Below, piece by piece: positions 17,421 through 25,784 of a stretch of DNA of 56,956 nt. Position 1 is the stretch's first letter, and each line of letters begins with the position of its first letter. The notes beneath the pieces were generated by a model, which ran no database searches, had not been told where the DNA came from, and was given only the letters and a program-made list of their open reading frames with translations. The translations under genes were made by a program, and so were the position numbers. Source of the DNA: an uncultured Clostridia bacterium (lineage in GTDB: Bacteria; Bacillota; Clostridia; Christensenellales; Aristaeellaceae); assembly GCA_947167215.1 (NCBI GenBank), contig CAMVHE010000013.1, forward strand, positions 1 to 56,956, given 5' to 3'.

Positions 17421-17760
17421 TTCTTCTTCCAAAAAGGGATGACTGGAACTGTCTGATTCGGATAAATCTGAAGCCGGAAAGGATAAGAATCTGTTAAATT
17501 GTTGAATGCCGGAAAAGGATTTCCACAGATTTCTGTCATGACAGCTTGTTCAGGAAATGGAGTAATACAGAAAAGCATAACCCGACGGGAGCGGAATGTC
17601 CTAAAGGAAGAGTGGGGCAGTCATACGGAAAAGTACTCTCCGCACCGTGATTTCTGAAAAAGACCCTTGAGGGGTAGATTTGAGCTGGCGAAAAAGCTCG
17701 GCGCGGGGCTTCGAATTCTGTAAACGGGGCCTCATGGGAAAGAAAAAGAATAATTCCGTG
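17421..17760. other. Noncoding stretch with local hairpins, possible structured RNA
   Basis: No open frame of useful length occurs on the + strand. The part 17580-17760 is GC-richer than its flanks and has short hairpins: ACCC/GGGT at 17663-17675 and GAGCT/AGCTC at 17682-17699. A possible closing stem pairs GCGGAAT (17591-17597) with ATTCCGT (17753-17759). I recognise no known riboswitch, 6S RNA, SRP RNA or tmRNA signature. Confidence 0.3.
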
Positions 17761-17776
17761 AAATCAAAGAAAAAGA

Positions 17777-17804
17777 TTGTCGTTATCCTTAAAAAATGTA
17801 TAAT
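17777..17804 (+). promoter_or_regulatory. Promoter of the small acidic protein gene
   Basis: TTGTCG (17777-17782), 16 bases, TATAAT (17799-17804), 84 bases upstream of the start codon. Confidence 0.65.
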
Positions 17805-17888
17805 AGAACATGGTGCTGCCCTTCAGAAAAACAGTAAATGAAAACCGGTGTATATGGCCGGGAAGCGGGATTGAAAAAAGGAGCCGAT

Positions 17889-18119
17889 ATGACGGAACGC
17901 TTTCAAGAGATGAGTCTGGATGAACTTCTGTTGGTTGAAGTATCATCGTTAACAGTAAAGGAATGCAAGGCGATGAGCAGCCGCATTTCCGCATTATACG
18001 AACAGCTGGACGCAGAAGAACCGGAAGATGAAGAGAGCGAGGAGTATGCAGACTGGCTGGAATCACTGGAAGACCTGGATGACCTTATGGATGAGTTGGA
18101 AGACCATATGGAAGAATAA
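17889..18119 (+). CDS. Small acidic protein, unknown function
   Basis: 76 residues, strongly acidic (a Glu/Asp-rich second half such as LDAEEPEDEESEEYADWLES). It is predicted all-helical, with no Cys and no signal peptide. The frame extends 17 codons upstream, but AAAAGGAG five bases before the ATG at 17889 sets the start. I recognise no family. It precedes the hybrid kinase by about 200 bases, with no terminator visible between them. Confidence 0.7.
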   Translation: MTERFQEMSLDELLLVEVSSLTVKECKAMSSRISALYEQLDAEEPEDEESEEYADWLESLEDLDDLMDELEDHMEE

Positions 18120-18327
18120 GAGAACCTTTCATGCGATGGGAATCAGCTGAGAAAGAGAAGAGGCCGAATTTCTGCTGTGGTAAGGAAAAGGGAAGGATGC
18201 TTCCGGACCTTTTTCGGTAAGGCAACTGGAATCAAATAGGATAGGAATTCTTTTATTGCATTTGAATGACAGGGATAAGTCACAGAATATGAAACACAGA
18301 AATATATCAAACGGGGAGGGATGAAGT

Positions 18328-20043
18328 GTGGAGAAAAAGCGGATCGCAATCATAGATCAAAAAGGCCGGATGTGCTATCATACAGAAGGTTTTACGCAGG
18401 AAGAGGTCTGCTCCCAAGTCCCTCTCTCAAATGGAGATACACTGCTGCTATGTGATCCGGATGAACGTGATCAGGAGATTTCCAGCCTTCGTATGCGGCT
18501 TTCGGATGCTGAAGAGGCAAATATGGCGAAAGAAACCTTCCTCAGTAATATGAGCCATGATATCCGGACACCGATGAATGCAATCGTCGGGATGACTGCC
18601 CTGGCAAAGAATCATATCGATGAAAAGGGAAGAGTGAAGGACGCGCTTTCGAAAATTGAAATGGCTTCTTCGCACCTGCTGAGTCTGATTAATGATGTGC
18701 TGGATATGTCCCGGATCAATTCAGGCCGTATGCAGATTGCCAATAAGCGTTTTTCCCTGAGCGATCTGATTTACGAGACCATGACCATAGTAAAGCCTCA
18801 AATTGAAGGAAAACACCACAGCTATGAACTGAAGCTGGATCAGATTGATGTTGAAACGTTGTTTGGCGATGCACTGCGGCTCAGGCAGATGTACGTGAAC
18901 ATTATCAACAATGCTGTAAAATATACGCCGGAGAATGGCAATATCGTATTATCCATTTCTGAAGATGTGACTGATGATCAATGCGTGCTAATCTTTAGCT
19001 GCAGGGATAATGGAATCGGCATGACTCCGGAATTCCTGAAACGCATTTATGATCCTTTTGAACGGGCGGAAAGTACCACCATATCGAAGATTGAGGGAAC
19101 CGGGCTCGGAATGAGCATTGTGAGAAAGATAACCGAAGCCATGTCGGGCACCATCTCTATCACCAGTGAAGTAGGAAAGGGAACTACGGTTTCTCTTCGC
19201 ATTCCCATGGCATATGAAAAAGAAAAGGTGCAGACAGCGTCCCTGAAAGGAAAGCATCTGCTTATTCTTGAAGCGGATGAAGCGATTGCGGAGATTTACC
19301 ATCGTTATCTTCATGAGGCGGAGGTTGAACATACCATAGTGAATTCCGCTTCGGAAGCGCTTTCTGTCATGACGGAAGCAGAATTCCAGGGGAAGAATTT
19401 CGATGCAGCAATTATTGGAAAAGAGCAGAAAGACAGCGGTACGATTTATGATATTGCCGGATATCTCCATCGCTCGCGCCCGAATATGACGCTGATTCTG
19501 ATCAGTGAAGAAAAGTGGGAGCAGATTGAATATCGGGCGAATCGAAGCGGTATTACCAGCTTTATTCCGCTGCCGTTTTTCCGGAATTCCCTGATCAATG
19601 GATTAAATCGTGCCATACAGGAAGCTAGTGGCGAGGAAACTGCAAAGGCATATCCAGATCTCTCCGGTAAGCGTATTCTTCTGGTGGAAGATAATCTGAT
19701 TAACCGGGAAATTGCCAGAGAAATCCTTTCGATGACAACTGCAGCGGTGGATGATGCAGAAAACGGCCAGAGAGCAGTCGAACTATTTGCATCTTCGGCA
19801 GAAGGGGCATATTCACTGATCCTGATGGATATACAGATGCCTGTGCTGGACGGGTACGGTGCTACGAAAGCGATTCGCGCACTGGAACGTAAAGATGCGA
19901 AGACAATTCCCATTTATGCCATGACAGCGAATACTTTTGCTGAGGATGTTGCCAAGGCTCGAAATGCCGGCATGAACGGACATATCGCAAAACCCATCGA
20001 CATGAATGCTTTAATGCAGGTATTGAAAAGCATAGAAGATTAA
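18328..20043 (+). CDS. Soluble hybrid histidine kinase with two receiver domains
   Basis: 571 residues with no membrane segment. A short N-terminal region (1-50) is followed by a coiled segment and a HisKA dimerisation domain with the phospho-acceptor His77 (NMSHDIRTPMNAIVG). The HATPase domain is at about 175-300 (N box NIINNAVKYTP, DNGIGM, GTGLGMSIV). A first receiver at about 310-435 has Gly364 in place of the acceptor Asp (AAIIGKEQ) and must be a pseudo-receiver. A second receiver at about 450-571 is intact, with Asp501 (LILMDIQMPVLDG) and AKPID. The GTG start follows GGGGAGGG. No sensor domain is evident, so the input may come from protein contact. The next gene encodes a degenerate HD-GYP protein. 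Confidence 0.88.
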   Translation: MEKKRIAIIDQKGRMCYHTEGFTQEEVCSQVPLSNGDTLLLCDPDERDQEISSLRMRLSDAEEANMAKETFLSNMSHDIRTPMNAIVGMTALAKNHIDEKGRVKDALSKIEMASSHLLSLINDVLDMSRINSGRMQIANKRFSLSDLIYETMTIVKPQIEGKHHSYELKLDQIDVETLFGDALRLRQMYVNIINNAVKYTPENGNIVLSISEDVTDDQCVLIFSCRDNGIGMTPEFLKRIYDPFERAESTTISKIEGTGLGMSIVRKITEAMSGTISITSEVGKGTTVSLRIPMAYEKEKVQTASLKGKHLLILEADEAIAEIYHRYLHEAEVEHTIVNSASEALSVMTEAEFQGKNFDAAIIGKEQKDSGTIYDIAGYLHRSRPNMTLILISEEKWEQIEYRANRSGITSFIPLPFFRNSLINGLNRAIQEASGEETAKAYPDLSGKRILLVEDNLINREIAREILSMTTAAVDDAENGQRAVELFASSAEGAYSLILMDIQMPVLDGYGATKAIRALERKDAKTIPIYAMTANTFAEDVAKARNAGMNGHIAKPIDMNALMQVLKSIED

Positions 20044-20351
20044 CCCCGTCCAATCAGCAGCTATACAGAGAATATTTGACGACGGAAAAGCATTCCGGCG
20101 ATGAGGAACAGGGAGACATATAAACTCCTGTATCTGTTGAACCGATGACAGGCAGTCTGCAGGGAAAAGGCTGCACAGAGAAGTAAGTGGAGAAGGAGAC
20201 AGTGCCCCCTGAACGGGAGAATACAGCTCAGAGAGTATCTGCCGAAGCTTCCCCAGGAGCCGATATGCTCGTTTTCAAAAGCAGTGTATCCCCAAATGAC
20301 TTCGGCAAGAAAAACTATACAGATAGAATACCGCAAAAAGGAGGAGAATGC

Positions 20352-22106
20352 ATGGAAGCATATCAGGATAAATACCTTACAAATGTCAGGGAAATTGCGA
20401 GATGCGTTCGACTCTGTCATAATGAAGCAGAAGCTGACGGTGAAGAGCATGTTCTGCAATTGAAAGCAGAAAATGACAGGATTATCTGTGATTATCTTTT
20501 CCCGGCTCTTGACAATCTCCACGGTGCAGAGCAGAAGGAACTTGACGATCTTACACTGTTTGCTGATCAGCTGATGGACTGGAAAACAAACCTTGACTGT
20601 GGTATATATGTGGTCATTCATGATGCTTTACTCAGCCTTTGCAGGGTGAGAAGAGACAGAGAAGGAATTATCCGGGAACTGTATAAGCTTGGCATGGGGC
20701 TTTACTATATGAATCGGATGCTGGAGGGTGTGGAATCATCCATTTCCAACACGGTCCGATTCGAAAATGAGATGGTTTTTACAGAGGCGGCTTCTTATTT
20801 CCGTTTTTTCGAACAGATGGAAAAGGAAGAAACAAAAGGCTATATTATTCGTTCACTTGCAAACATAGCAATCTGTTCAAGAAACTATCACCGACGAATT
20901 GCAACCAGTGCAAGGATTTTGCAGATTGTACAGGATGAGGAATACAAGGCACAGGCTCCCGGACTGCCATGGGATCGTTTTCTCCGGGGTACACATCAGC
21001 AGATGAGCGCGAATCGGGCAGAACTCAGAAAAAATGTTCTGAGCAAAGAGGAAATGGCCCTGGTGCTTGACTCCTGCTATGAGGTATTCAAACCGGAAGC
21101 CATTAATGATAACCCAAGTATCCGCTGGCTTTGGCCATACTATGACATGGAATATGCGTGCGGCTATGCAGATCTTAAAACTACCATCGAACGCCTTGAA
21201 CGGCTCATGGAATCTGCAAGAACGGATCTGTTCGATCAGTCAAGCATGTATGGAAATGTTCAGCTGCCCATCTATTATGGAAGACTTATCCGGGAAAATC
21301 CTGTTTTGCAGGAACAGCCGGAGAAGATTCGCACGCTGGACCGCATGAATCGTAAAATGCTTGAATACCTGATGAATTATCCTGCTGAACAGTTTGATGA
21401 TTATTACTTTTATCTGATCAATCTGGTTGTCACCGACTATTATGATCCCTCAGGGGTTATGCCCTATCGGGAGTTTATTGAGCCAATCATTCGCAGAGTG
21501 GGAGGAAACTTCTATGCAAAGGGTTGTCGGGCGGGAAAAATGCTGAAGATGCTTTGCGGAGCACTTTGGGATACGGATGAAAGCACATTTGACGAATTGC
21601 CGATTCTGGCAGAAATTACAGATTCTGGAAAGAAAAAGCAGACTCTCCTTGATTATGCGGAAGCCTGCGGTCTTTATTATGACTTCGGACTTATTAAGAT
21701 GAATATTACCAGGATCATGCAGACAAGAAACCTTTTTGAACGCGAATTTGAACGATATAAGGCACATACGATTTCCGGCTATAAAGACCTCAAGTCGCAT
21801 TCATCTACGGAGCAGTTTGCAGAGGTTGCCCTGGGGCATCACCGCTGGTACAATGGAATGGGCGGTTATCCGGAGGAGTATGTCCGGCTGTCTTCCCCGT
21901 ATCGTCAGATGACAGACGCTGTTGCGGTAATTGCTGAAATTATGGAAAGCAGTGATCGGGAAGCATGTATTGACAACATTTTGGAGGAAAGCGGAAAACA
22001 ATTTTCGCCAATTGTAACCTCCTGTCTTCTTTACCTGAAAACCTCCGGTTTTTCATTCGCCGAATTCTCTGATAAGGATGATAGAGGTGCTTCTGAAAAA
22101 CGTTAA
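20352..22106 (+). CDS. Large protein with degenerate HD-GYP domain
   Basis: 584 residues, cytosolic. The N-terminal ~420 residues are helical and I do not recognise them. Residues 435-560 follow the HD-GYP pattern: YYDFGLIKM at 442-450 (Tyr443 where HD-GYP has His, Asp444 kept), KAHTISGY, GHHRWYNGMGGYP (His496, His497, Gly505-Tyr-Pro507), and MTDAVAVIAEI. HD-GYP enzymes hydrolyse cyclic di-GMP. Loss of the first metal-binding His suggests reduced or no activity and perhaps a binding role. The frame opens 55 codons earlier, but AAAGGAGGA before ATG 20352 is decisive. It probably acts with the upstream hybrid kinase. Confidence 0.72.
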   Translation: MEAYQDKYLTNVREIARCVRLCHNEAEADGEEHVLQLKAENDRIICDYLFPALDNLHGAEQKELDDLTLFADQLMDWKTNLDCGIYVVIHDALLSLCRVRRDREGIIRELYKLGMGLYYMNRMLEGVESSISNTVRFENEMVFTEAASYFRFFEQMEKEETKGYIIRSLANIAICSRNYHRRIATSARILQIVQDEEYKAQAPGLPWDRFLRGTHQQMSANRAELRKNVLSKEEMALVLDSCYEVFKPEAINDNPSIRWLWPYYDMEYACGYADLKTTIERLERLMESARTDLFDQSSMYGNVQLPIYYGRLIRENPVLQEQPEKIRTLDRMNRKMLEYLMNYPAEQFDDYYFYLINLVVTDYYDPSGVMPYREFIEPIIRRVGGNFYAKGCRAGKMLKMLCGALWDTDESTFDELPILAEITDSGKKKQTLLDYAEACGLYYDFGLIKMNITRIMQTRNLFEREFERYKAHTISGYKDLKSHSSTEQFAEVALGHHRWYNGMGGYPEEYVRLSSPYRQMTDAVAVIAEIMESSDREACIDNILEESGKQFSPIVTSCLLYLKTSGFSFAEFSDKDDRGASEKR

Positions 22107-22110
22107 AATA

Positions 22111-22142
22111 AAAATCTATCGGAAAGATAGATTTTTATTTTT
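22111..22142 (+). terminator. Terminator after the HD-GYP-like gene
   Basis: AAAATCTATC / GATAGATTTTT hairpin (loop GGAAA) with T-rich tail, starting four bases after the stop codon. Confidence 0.88.
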
Positions 22143-22297
22143 TGCGCAGTGTGTCATTGGCGACGTGTAGTGTCTTAATTTTGAAATACACACAATAAAT
22201 GCAGAGAGGATTTACGATGTGTATCAGAAGTGATATATGTTTTCAAAATGCTCGGGGCTTGGTTGGATGCAGAGTGAAGCAGATTTTAGTGGAAAAC

Positions 22298-22327
22298 TTG
22301 AGTATTGGAAGGAATCCATGATATAAT
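22298..22327 (+). promoter_or_regulatory. Candidate promoter of the polysaccharide locus
   Basis: TTGAGT (22298-22303), 18 bases, TATAAT (22322-22327). It would give a leader of about 300 bases that contains the hairpin at 22562. No coding region is evident in the leader. Confidence 0.5.
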
Positions 22328-22561
22328 CAGAGGGTTTTAATACGGAAGAAAGATTCTTTTCAAAGAAAACTTTTGGGAATATGCAGAAAGATGAATCGAA
22401 CCATTTCTGAATGAAGCAAATAACTCAGTAGTATCTGTTTTATCGGTTTTTTTCAGGTGCTATCCATACAGATGGTATCCGTTACAATCGTTGCACTGAA
22501 TGAAAATCATGACTTCGGTCTGGTATTATAGATTATACCCGCCGATGAAATGCCTGAACCA

Positions 22562-22606
22562 GCTAGCTGTCTGCGTTTGGGCATTCTGCAGACAGCTAGC
22601 ATTTTT
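22562..22606 (+). terminator. Leader terminator or attenuator before the first glycosyltransferase
   Basis: A 13-bp perfect stem GCTAGCTGTCTGC (22562-22574) / GCAGACAGCTAGC (22588-22600) is followed by ATTTTT. It lies 29 bases before the start codon and downstream of the only visible promoter, so transcription must pass it. Confidence 0.75.
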
Positions 22607-22634
22607 ATCAGCATAATCTTTGGAGGAAAAGAGC

Positions 22635-23519
22635 TTGATTTCGGCGGTTATACCTACTCTTAACGCGGAACAGTACATAAAGCCATTACTGGATATGCTG
22701 CTGTGTCAAACGAAGGAAATCCAGGAGATCATCATTATGGATTCCGATTCGGATGATAATACGGTTTCGATAGCATCACATTATGATCGTGTTAAGATTG
22801 TCCCGGTAAAAAGGGAAGACTTTGATCATGGAAAGACCAGGAATGATGCGGTTCGTGTAAGCAAAGGTGAATATGTTCTGTTTCTAACACAGGATGCATT
22901 GCCTGCAGATATTCACTATGTTGAAAATATTATGAAGCCATTCGAAAATCCGAAAGTTGCAATGGTTGGAGGACGCCAAATAGCGCGTGAGGATGCACGA
23001 GAATATGAGAAAGCAGTTCGCAGTATCAATTATCCGGATGAGGAACGCGTGTGGGATCAAAGAAAGCGGTCTGAATTAGGTATCAGAGCTTTTTTATTAT
23101 CGGATGCTTGTTCCGCATATCGAAAAAGCGCATTTGAAGCCGTTGGCGGTTTCGAACATCCTATATTGACCAATGAAGACATGCTTATTGCGGAAAGATT
23201 TCTTTCCAGAGGATATTCTCTTTCATATACGGGTAAAGCAGCAGTATTTCATTCCCATAACTATACATTTCACCAACAGTATCAGAGAAATGTTCTTGTG
23301 GGGCGTTTCCTGAAACGGTATCAGGACAGGTTTGCGACTGATGAAACAACCACCGGCATTGAGGTGGCAATGAAGGTTTATAGGATTCTCCTCAAGAAGC
23401 ATCAGTTTGGTGATTTTTTCCCTTTTGCAATGGATTGTATTGCACGCTTCTTAGGAAATAGGCATGGAAGAAGAATAGAAGATAAGCAAAGAAACAATCA
23501 GGTGAAGAATAAGAATTAG
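22635..23519 (+). CDS. Family 2 glycosyltransferase, rhamnosyltransferase-like
   Basis: 294 residues with a GT-A fold: SAVIPTLNAEQYIKPLL (nucleotide site), MDSDSDDNT, and FLTQDALPAD, where the usual DxD reads QDA. A basic C-terminus follows, with no membrane segment. It resembles RfbF/WbbL-type transferases that build surface polysaccharides on the cytosolic face. The start is the TTG at 22635, eight bases after GGAGG; the frame runs five codons earlier to another TTG inside the ribosome site. It is the first gene of the locus, behind a leader terminator, and is followed by rmlC. The acceptor and donor are inferred. Confidence 0.82.
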   Translation: MISAVIPTLNAEQYIKPLLDMLLCQTKEIQEIIIMDSDSDDNTVSIASHYDRVKIVPVKREDFDHGKTRNDAVRVSKGEYVLFLTQDALPADIHYVENIMKPFENPKVAMVGGRQIAREDAREYEKAVRSINYPDEERVWDQRKRSELGIRAFLLSDACSAYRKSAFEAVGGFEHPILTNEDMLIAERFLSRGYSLSYTGKAAVFHSHNYTFHQQYQRNVLVGRFLKRYQDRFATDETTTGIEVAMKVYRILLKKHQFGDFFPFAMDCIARFLGNRHGRRIEDKQRNNQVKNKN

Positions 23520-23534
23520 AAAGAGGATTTAAAA

Positions 23535-24143
23535 ATGGGGAAGATTCTGGTAGAGCGCAATGTTGGCGGCATAGAGGGACTATGCACTATAACTCCGGCA
23601 GTCCATGGCGATAGCAGGGGATACTTTATGGAAACCTATAATGAAAAAGACATGGAGGCAGAAGGATTTTTCATTCGGTTTGTACAGGATAATCAAAGCT
23701 GCAGTACAAAGGGTGTATTAAGGGGACTTCATTTCCAAAAGAAGTACCCTCAATGCAAATTGGTAAGAGTTATTCGCGGAGAAGTTTTTGATGCAGTAGT
23801 TGATTTACGGCAGGAAAGCAAAACATATGGAAAGTGGCATGCTGAATTATTGACAGAAGAGAATAAGAAGCAGTTTCTGATTCCCAAAGGGTTTGCTCAT
23901 GGATTTCTTGTAATGAGTGAAGTAGCCGAGTTCTGCTATAAGTGTGATGACTTCTATCATCCGGATGATGAAGGCGGAATTGCCTGGAATGCGCCGGATA
24001 TTGGAATTGTTTGGCCAGAAGTGTGTGGAACTTATTCCGGCAGTGCCGACGGAGCAGGTTATTCCTTTAAAGGGGAAAGGATTAAGCTGAGCAAGAAAGA
24101 CAGCTTGTGGCTTCCACTGGAACAAACCAATATTGCCTTCTGA
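23535..24143 (+). CDS. rmlC: dTDP-4-dehydrorhamnose 3,5-epimerase
   Basis: 202-residue cupin epimerase of dTDP-L-rhamnose synthesis. Family marks are DSRGYFMETYNEKDM, RGLHFQKKYPQCKLVRVIRGEVFD with the catalytic His66, and PKGFAHGFLVMSEVAEFCYKCDDFYHPDDEGGI carrying the catalytic Tyr region. It acts on dTDP-4-keto-6-deoxyglucose in the cytosol. GAGGATTT precedes the ATG. The partner rmlA lies 18 kb away at the other end of the locus, while rmlB and rmlD are absent from the window. The C-terminus is slightly longer than the usual ~185 residues. Confidence 0.93.
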   Translation: MGKILVERNVGGIEGLCTITPAVHGDSRGYFMETYNEKDMEAEGFFIRFVQDNQSCSTKGVLRGLHFQKKYPQCKLVRVIRGEVFDAVVDLRQESKTYGKWHAELLTEENKKQFLIPKGFAHGFLVMSEVAEFCYKCDDFYHPDDEGGIAWNAPDIGIVWPEVCGTYSGSADGAGYSFKGERIKLSKKDSLWLPLEQTNIAF

Positions 24144-24823
24144 AGCAGCCAATAATGATTCCATGAGAGTATCTGTGAGAATCTGAGCTGTTATGTGTAT
24201 ATGTAAACATTTTACAATAGAAGAAAACAGTTCAGATTGGATCCCAGATATGCACCATTCAGATAATCTTGGGAATTTGCTTAATCACTGCTATGCCGAA
24301 CAGGCTGGATAATTCAATTACTGAGTGTTCTGAAGCAGGGTTTTCAAATCTGGCTTACTCCGAATTCCAACATGCTTGTGGAACAACAAAGGCATGATTC
24401 GTTTTGAGTTAGATTATTCCGAAAAGTTTCTATGCAATTATCGTGAGTGATGCATCTGAGACTCTTTCAACCTGGTAATGATGTTCAAATGGCATGGGAT
24501 ATATTAATAATGCCAAGGGAAAATGATTGCCTGAAAAATAGAAACCGAAATAGATTTTCTTTTAATAATCTGATATAAATCTGCCCTTGCCAGGGAATTT
24601 TCCAGCAGTGAATCAGTATCCTCATATCCTATTTTCCAAGAAGCAATTTGAAATAATTGTCTCTTAATGGAGCAGAGTGCCAAATAGGCAGAGCCGAGAT
24701 ACGGAACTGATTATTTCAGAATTGACAAAGTGCGAGTACAGCTGTACTTTGCTTTAGGGTTTCTTTTTATTGGTATGAAGAAGAATAATGCTTTTGTATT
24801 AAGTCAATGATATCAGAGGTAGA
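24144..24823. other. Long intergenic region without gene
   Basis: About 680 AT-rich bases lack any open frame above the threshold on the + strand. I see no relic that I can name. TTGACA at 24723-24728 could belong to a promoter for the next gene. Confidence 0.4.
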
Positions 24824-25756
24824 ATGATGAAAAAGGTTGAAATTGAGGTACTGATGGCAACATATAATGGTGCACAGTATATAGAAGAGCAACTTGATTC
24901 AATCTTAAATCAGAAAGATAATCGTTGGCATTTAACGGTATCCGATGATTTATCTACGGATAAAACGCCGCATATTCTGTCAGAATATGAAGCAGCATAT
25001 TCCCAGAAGATTCGAAGGGCCTTTTCAGGACAGCGATTTGGAAATGCAAAGGATCACTTCATTTGGCTGCTTGAACAGTGTAAGGCACCATATATTGCAT
25101 TCAGCGACCAGGATGATTATTTCTATCCTGAAAAGATAGGTAAGCTGATACAGAGAATGCAGGAACTCGAAGAGGAATACGGGGAACATACACCTTTGTT
25201 GGTTTTTTCAGACCAGTGTGTTACGGACGAAAAAGGACTCACTATTGCGCCATCACTGATGCAATACCAGAAACAGTATTTTAGTTTTTTTGATTACAGG
25301 AGTATACTGCTTCAGAATGTGGTGACTGGTGGGGCAATGATGTGCAATCGAGCACTCGCTGACCTGGCACTTATTCCGAAAGATCGCTCAAAGATCATTA
25401 TGCATGACTGGTGGCTGGCTGTTGTTGCTGCAAGATTTGGAAAGATTTCGTATATCAATGCCCCTTTGGGAATCTACCGTCAGCATGATCATAACAGCGT
25501 TGGGGCGAAAAACGTTGCTAGTTTCGAGTATATCAAATCACAATTCCGTAATTTGGATAAAACAAAACAAGCAATTCAAAACAAGAAAGAACAGGCATCC
25601 TTATTTAGAGACACATATAAAGATCAACTTGGACCAGATGATTTAAGCTTCCTTATAGATTTTCAAAAAAAGAGGAGTGGCTTTTCATTTTATTTTTCGA
25701 ATAGAAAACTGATTCATGGAATACATCGATTCGTTGGTTATACGCTTTGGGGATAG
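24824..25756 (+). CDS. Family 2 glycosyltransferase, rhamnosyltransferase-like
   Basis: 310 residues. The GT-A N-terminus reads IEVLMATYNGAQYIEEQLDSIL. DDLSTDKT and AFSDQDDYF (DxD-type metal motif) follow, then GGAMMCNRAL and MHDWWLAVVAARFG, which are typical of putative rhamnosyltransferases acting on lipid-linked or polymeric acceptors. No membrane segment is present. AGAGGTAG precedes tandem ATGs at 24824 and 24827. An ABC exporter follows after 28 bases, so the product probably joins the exported polysaccharide. Confidence 0.87.
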   Translation: MMKKVEIEVLMATYNGAQYIEEQLDSILNQKDNRWHLTVSDDLSTDKTPHILSEYEAAYSQKIRRAFSGQRFGNAKDHFIWLLEQCKAPYIAFSDQDDYFYPEKIGKLIQRMQELEEEYGEHTPLLVFSDQCVTDEKGLTIAPSLMQYQKQYFSFFDYRSILLQNVVTGGAMMCNRALADLALIPKDRSKIIMHDWWLAVVAARFGKISYINAPLGIYRQHDHNSVGAKNVASFEYIKSQFRNLDKTKQAIQNKKEQASLFRDTYKDQLGPDDLSFLIDFQKKRSGFSFYFSNRKLIHGIHRFVGYTLWG

Positions 25757-25784
25757 TTAAAAGGAATCGGAGCAAAGAAATTGA

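Noticed and set aside
17421..17760. 6S RNA, SRP RNA, RNase P RNA or tmRNA
   Set aside because: None of the diagnostic conserved sequences (such as the SRP tetraloop region, RNase P GAGGAAAGTC-like core or tmRNA ends) is visible.
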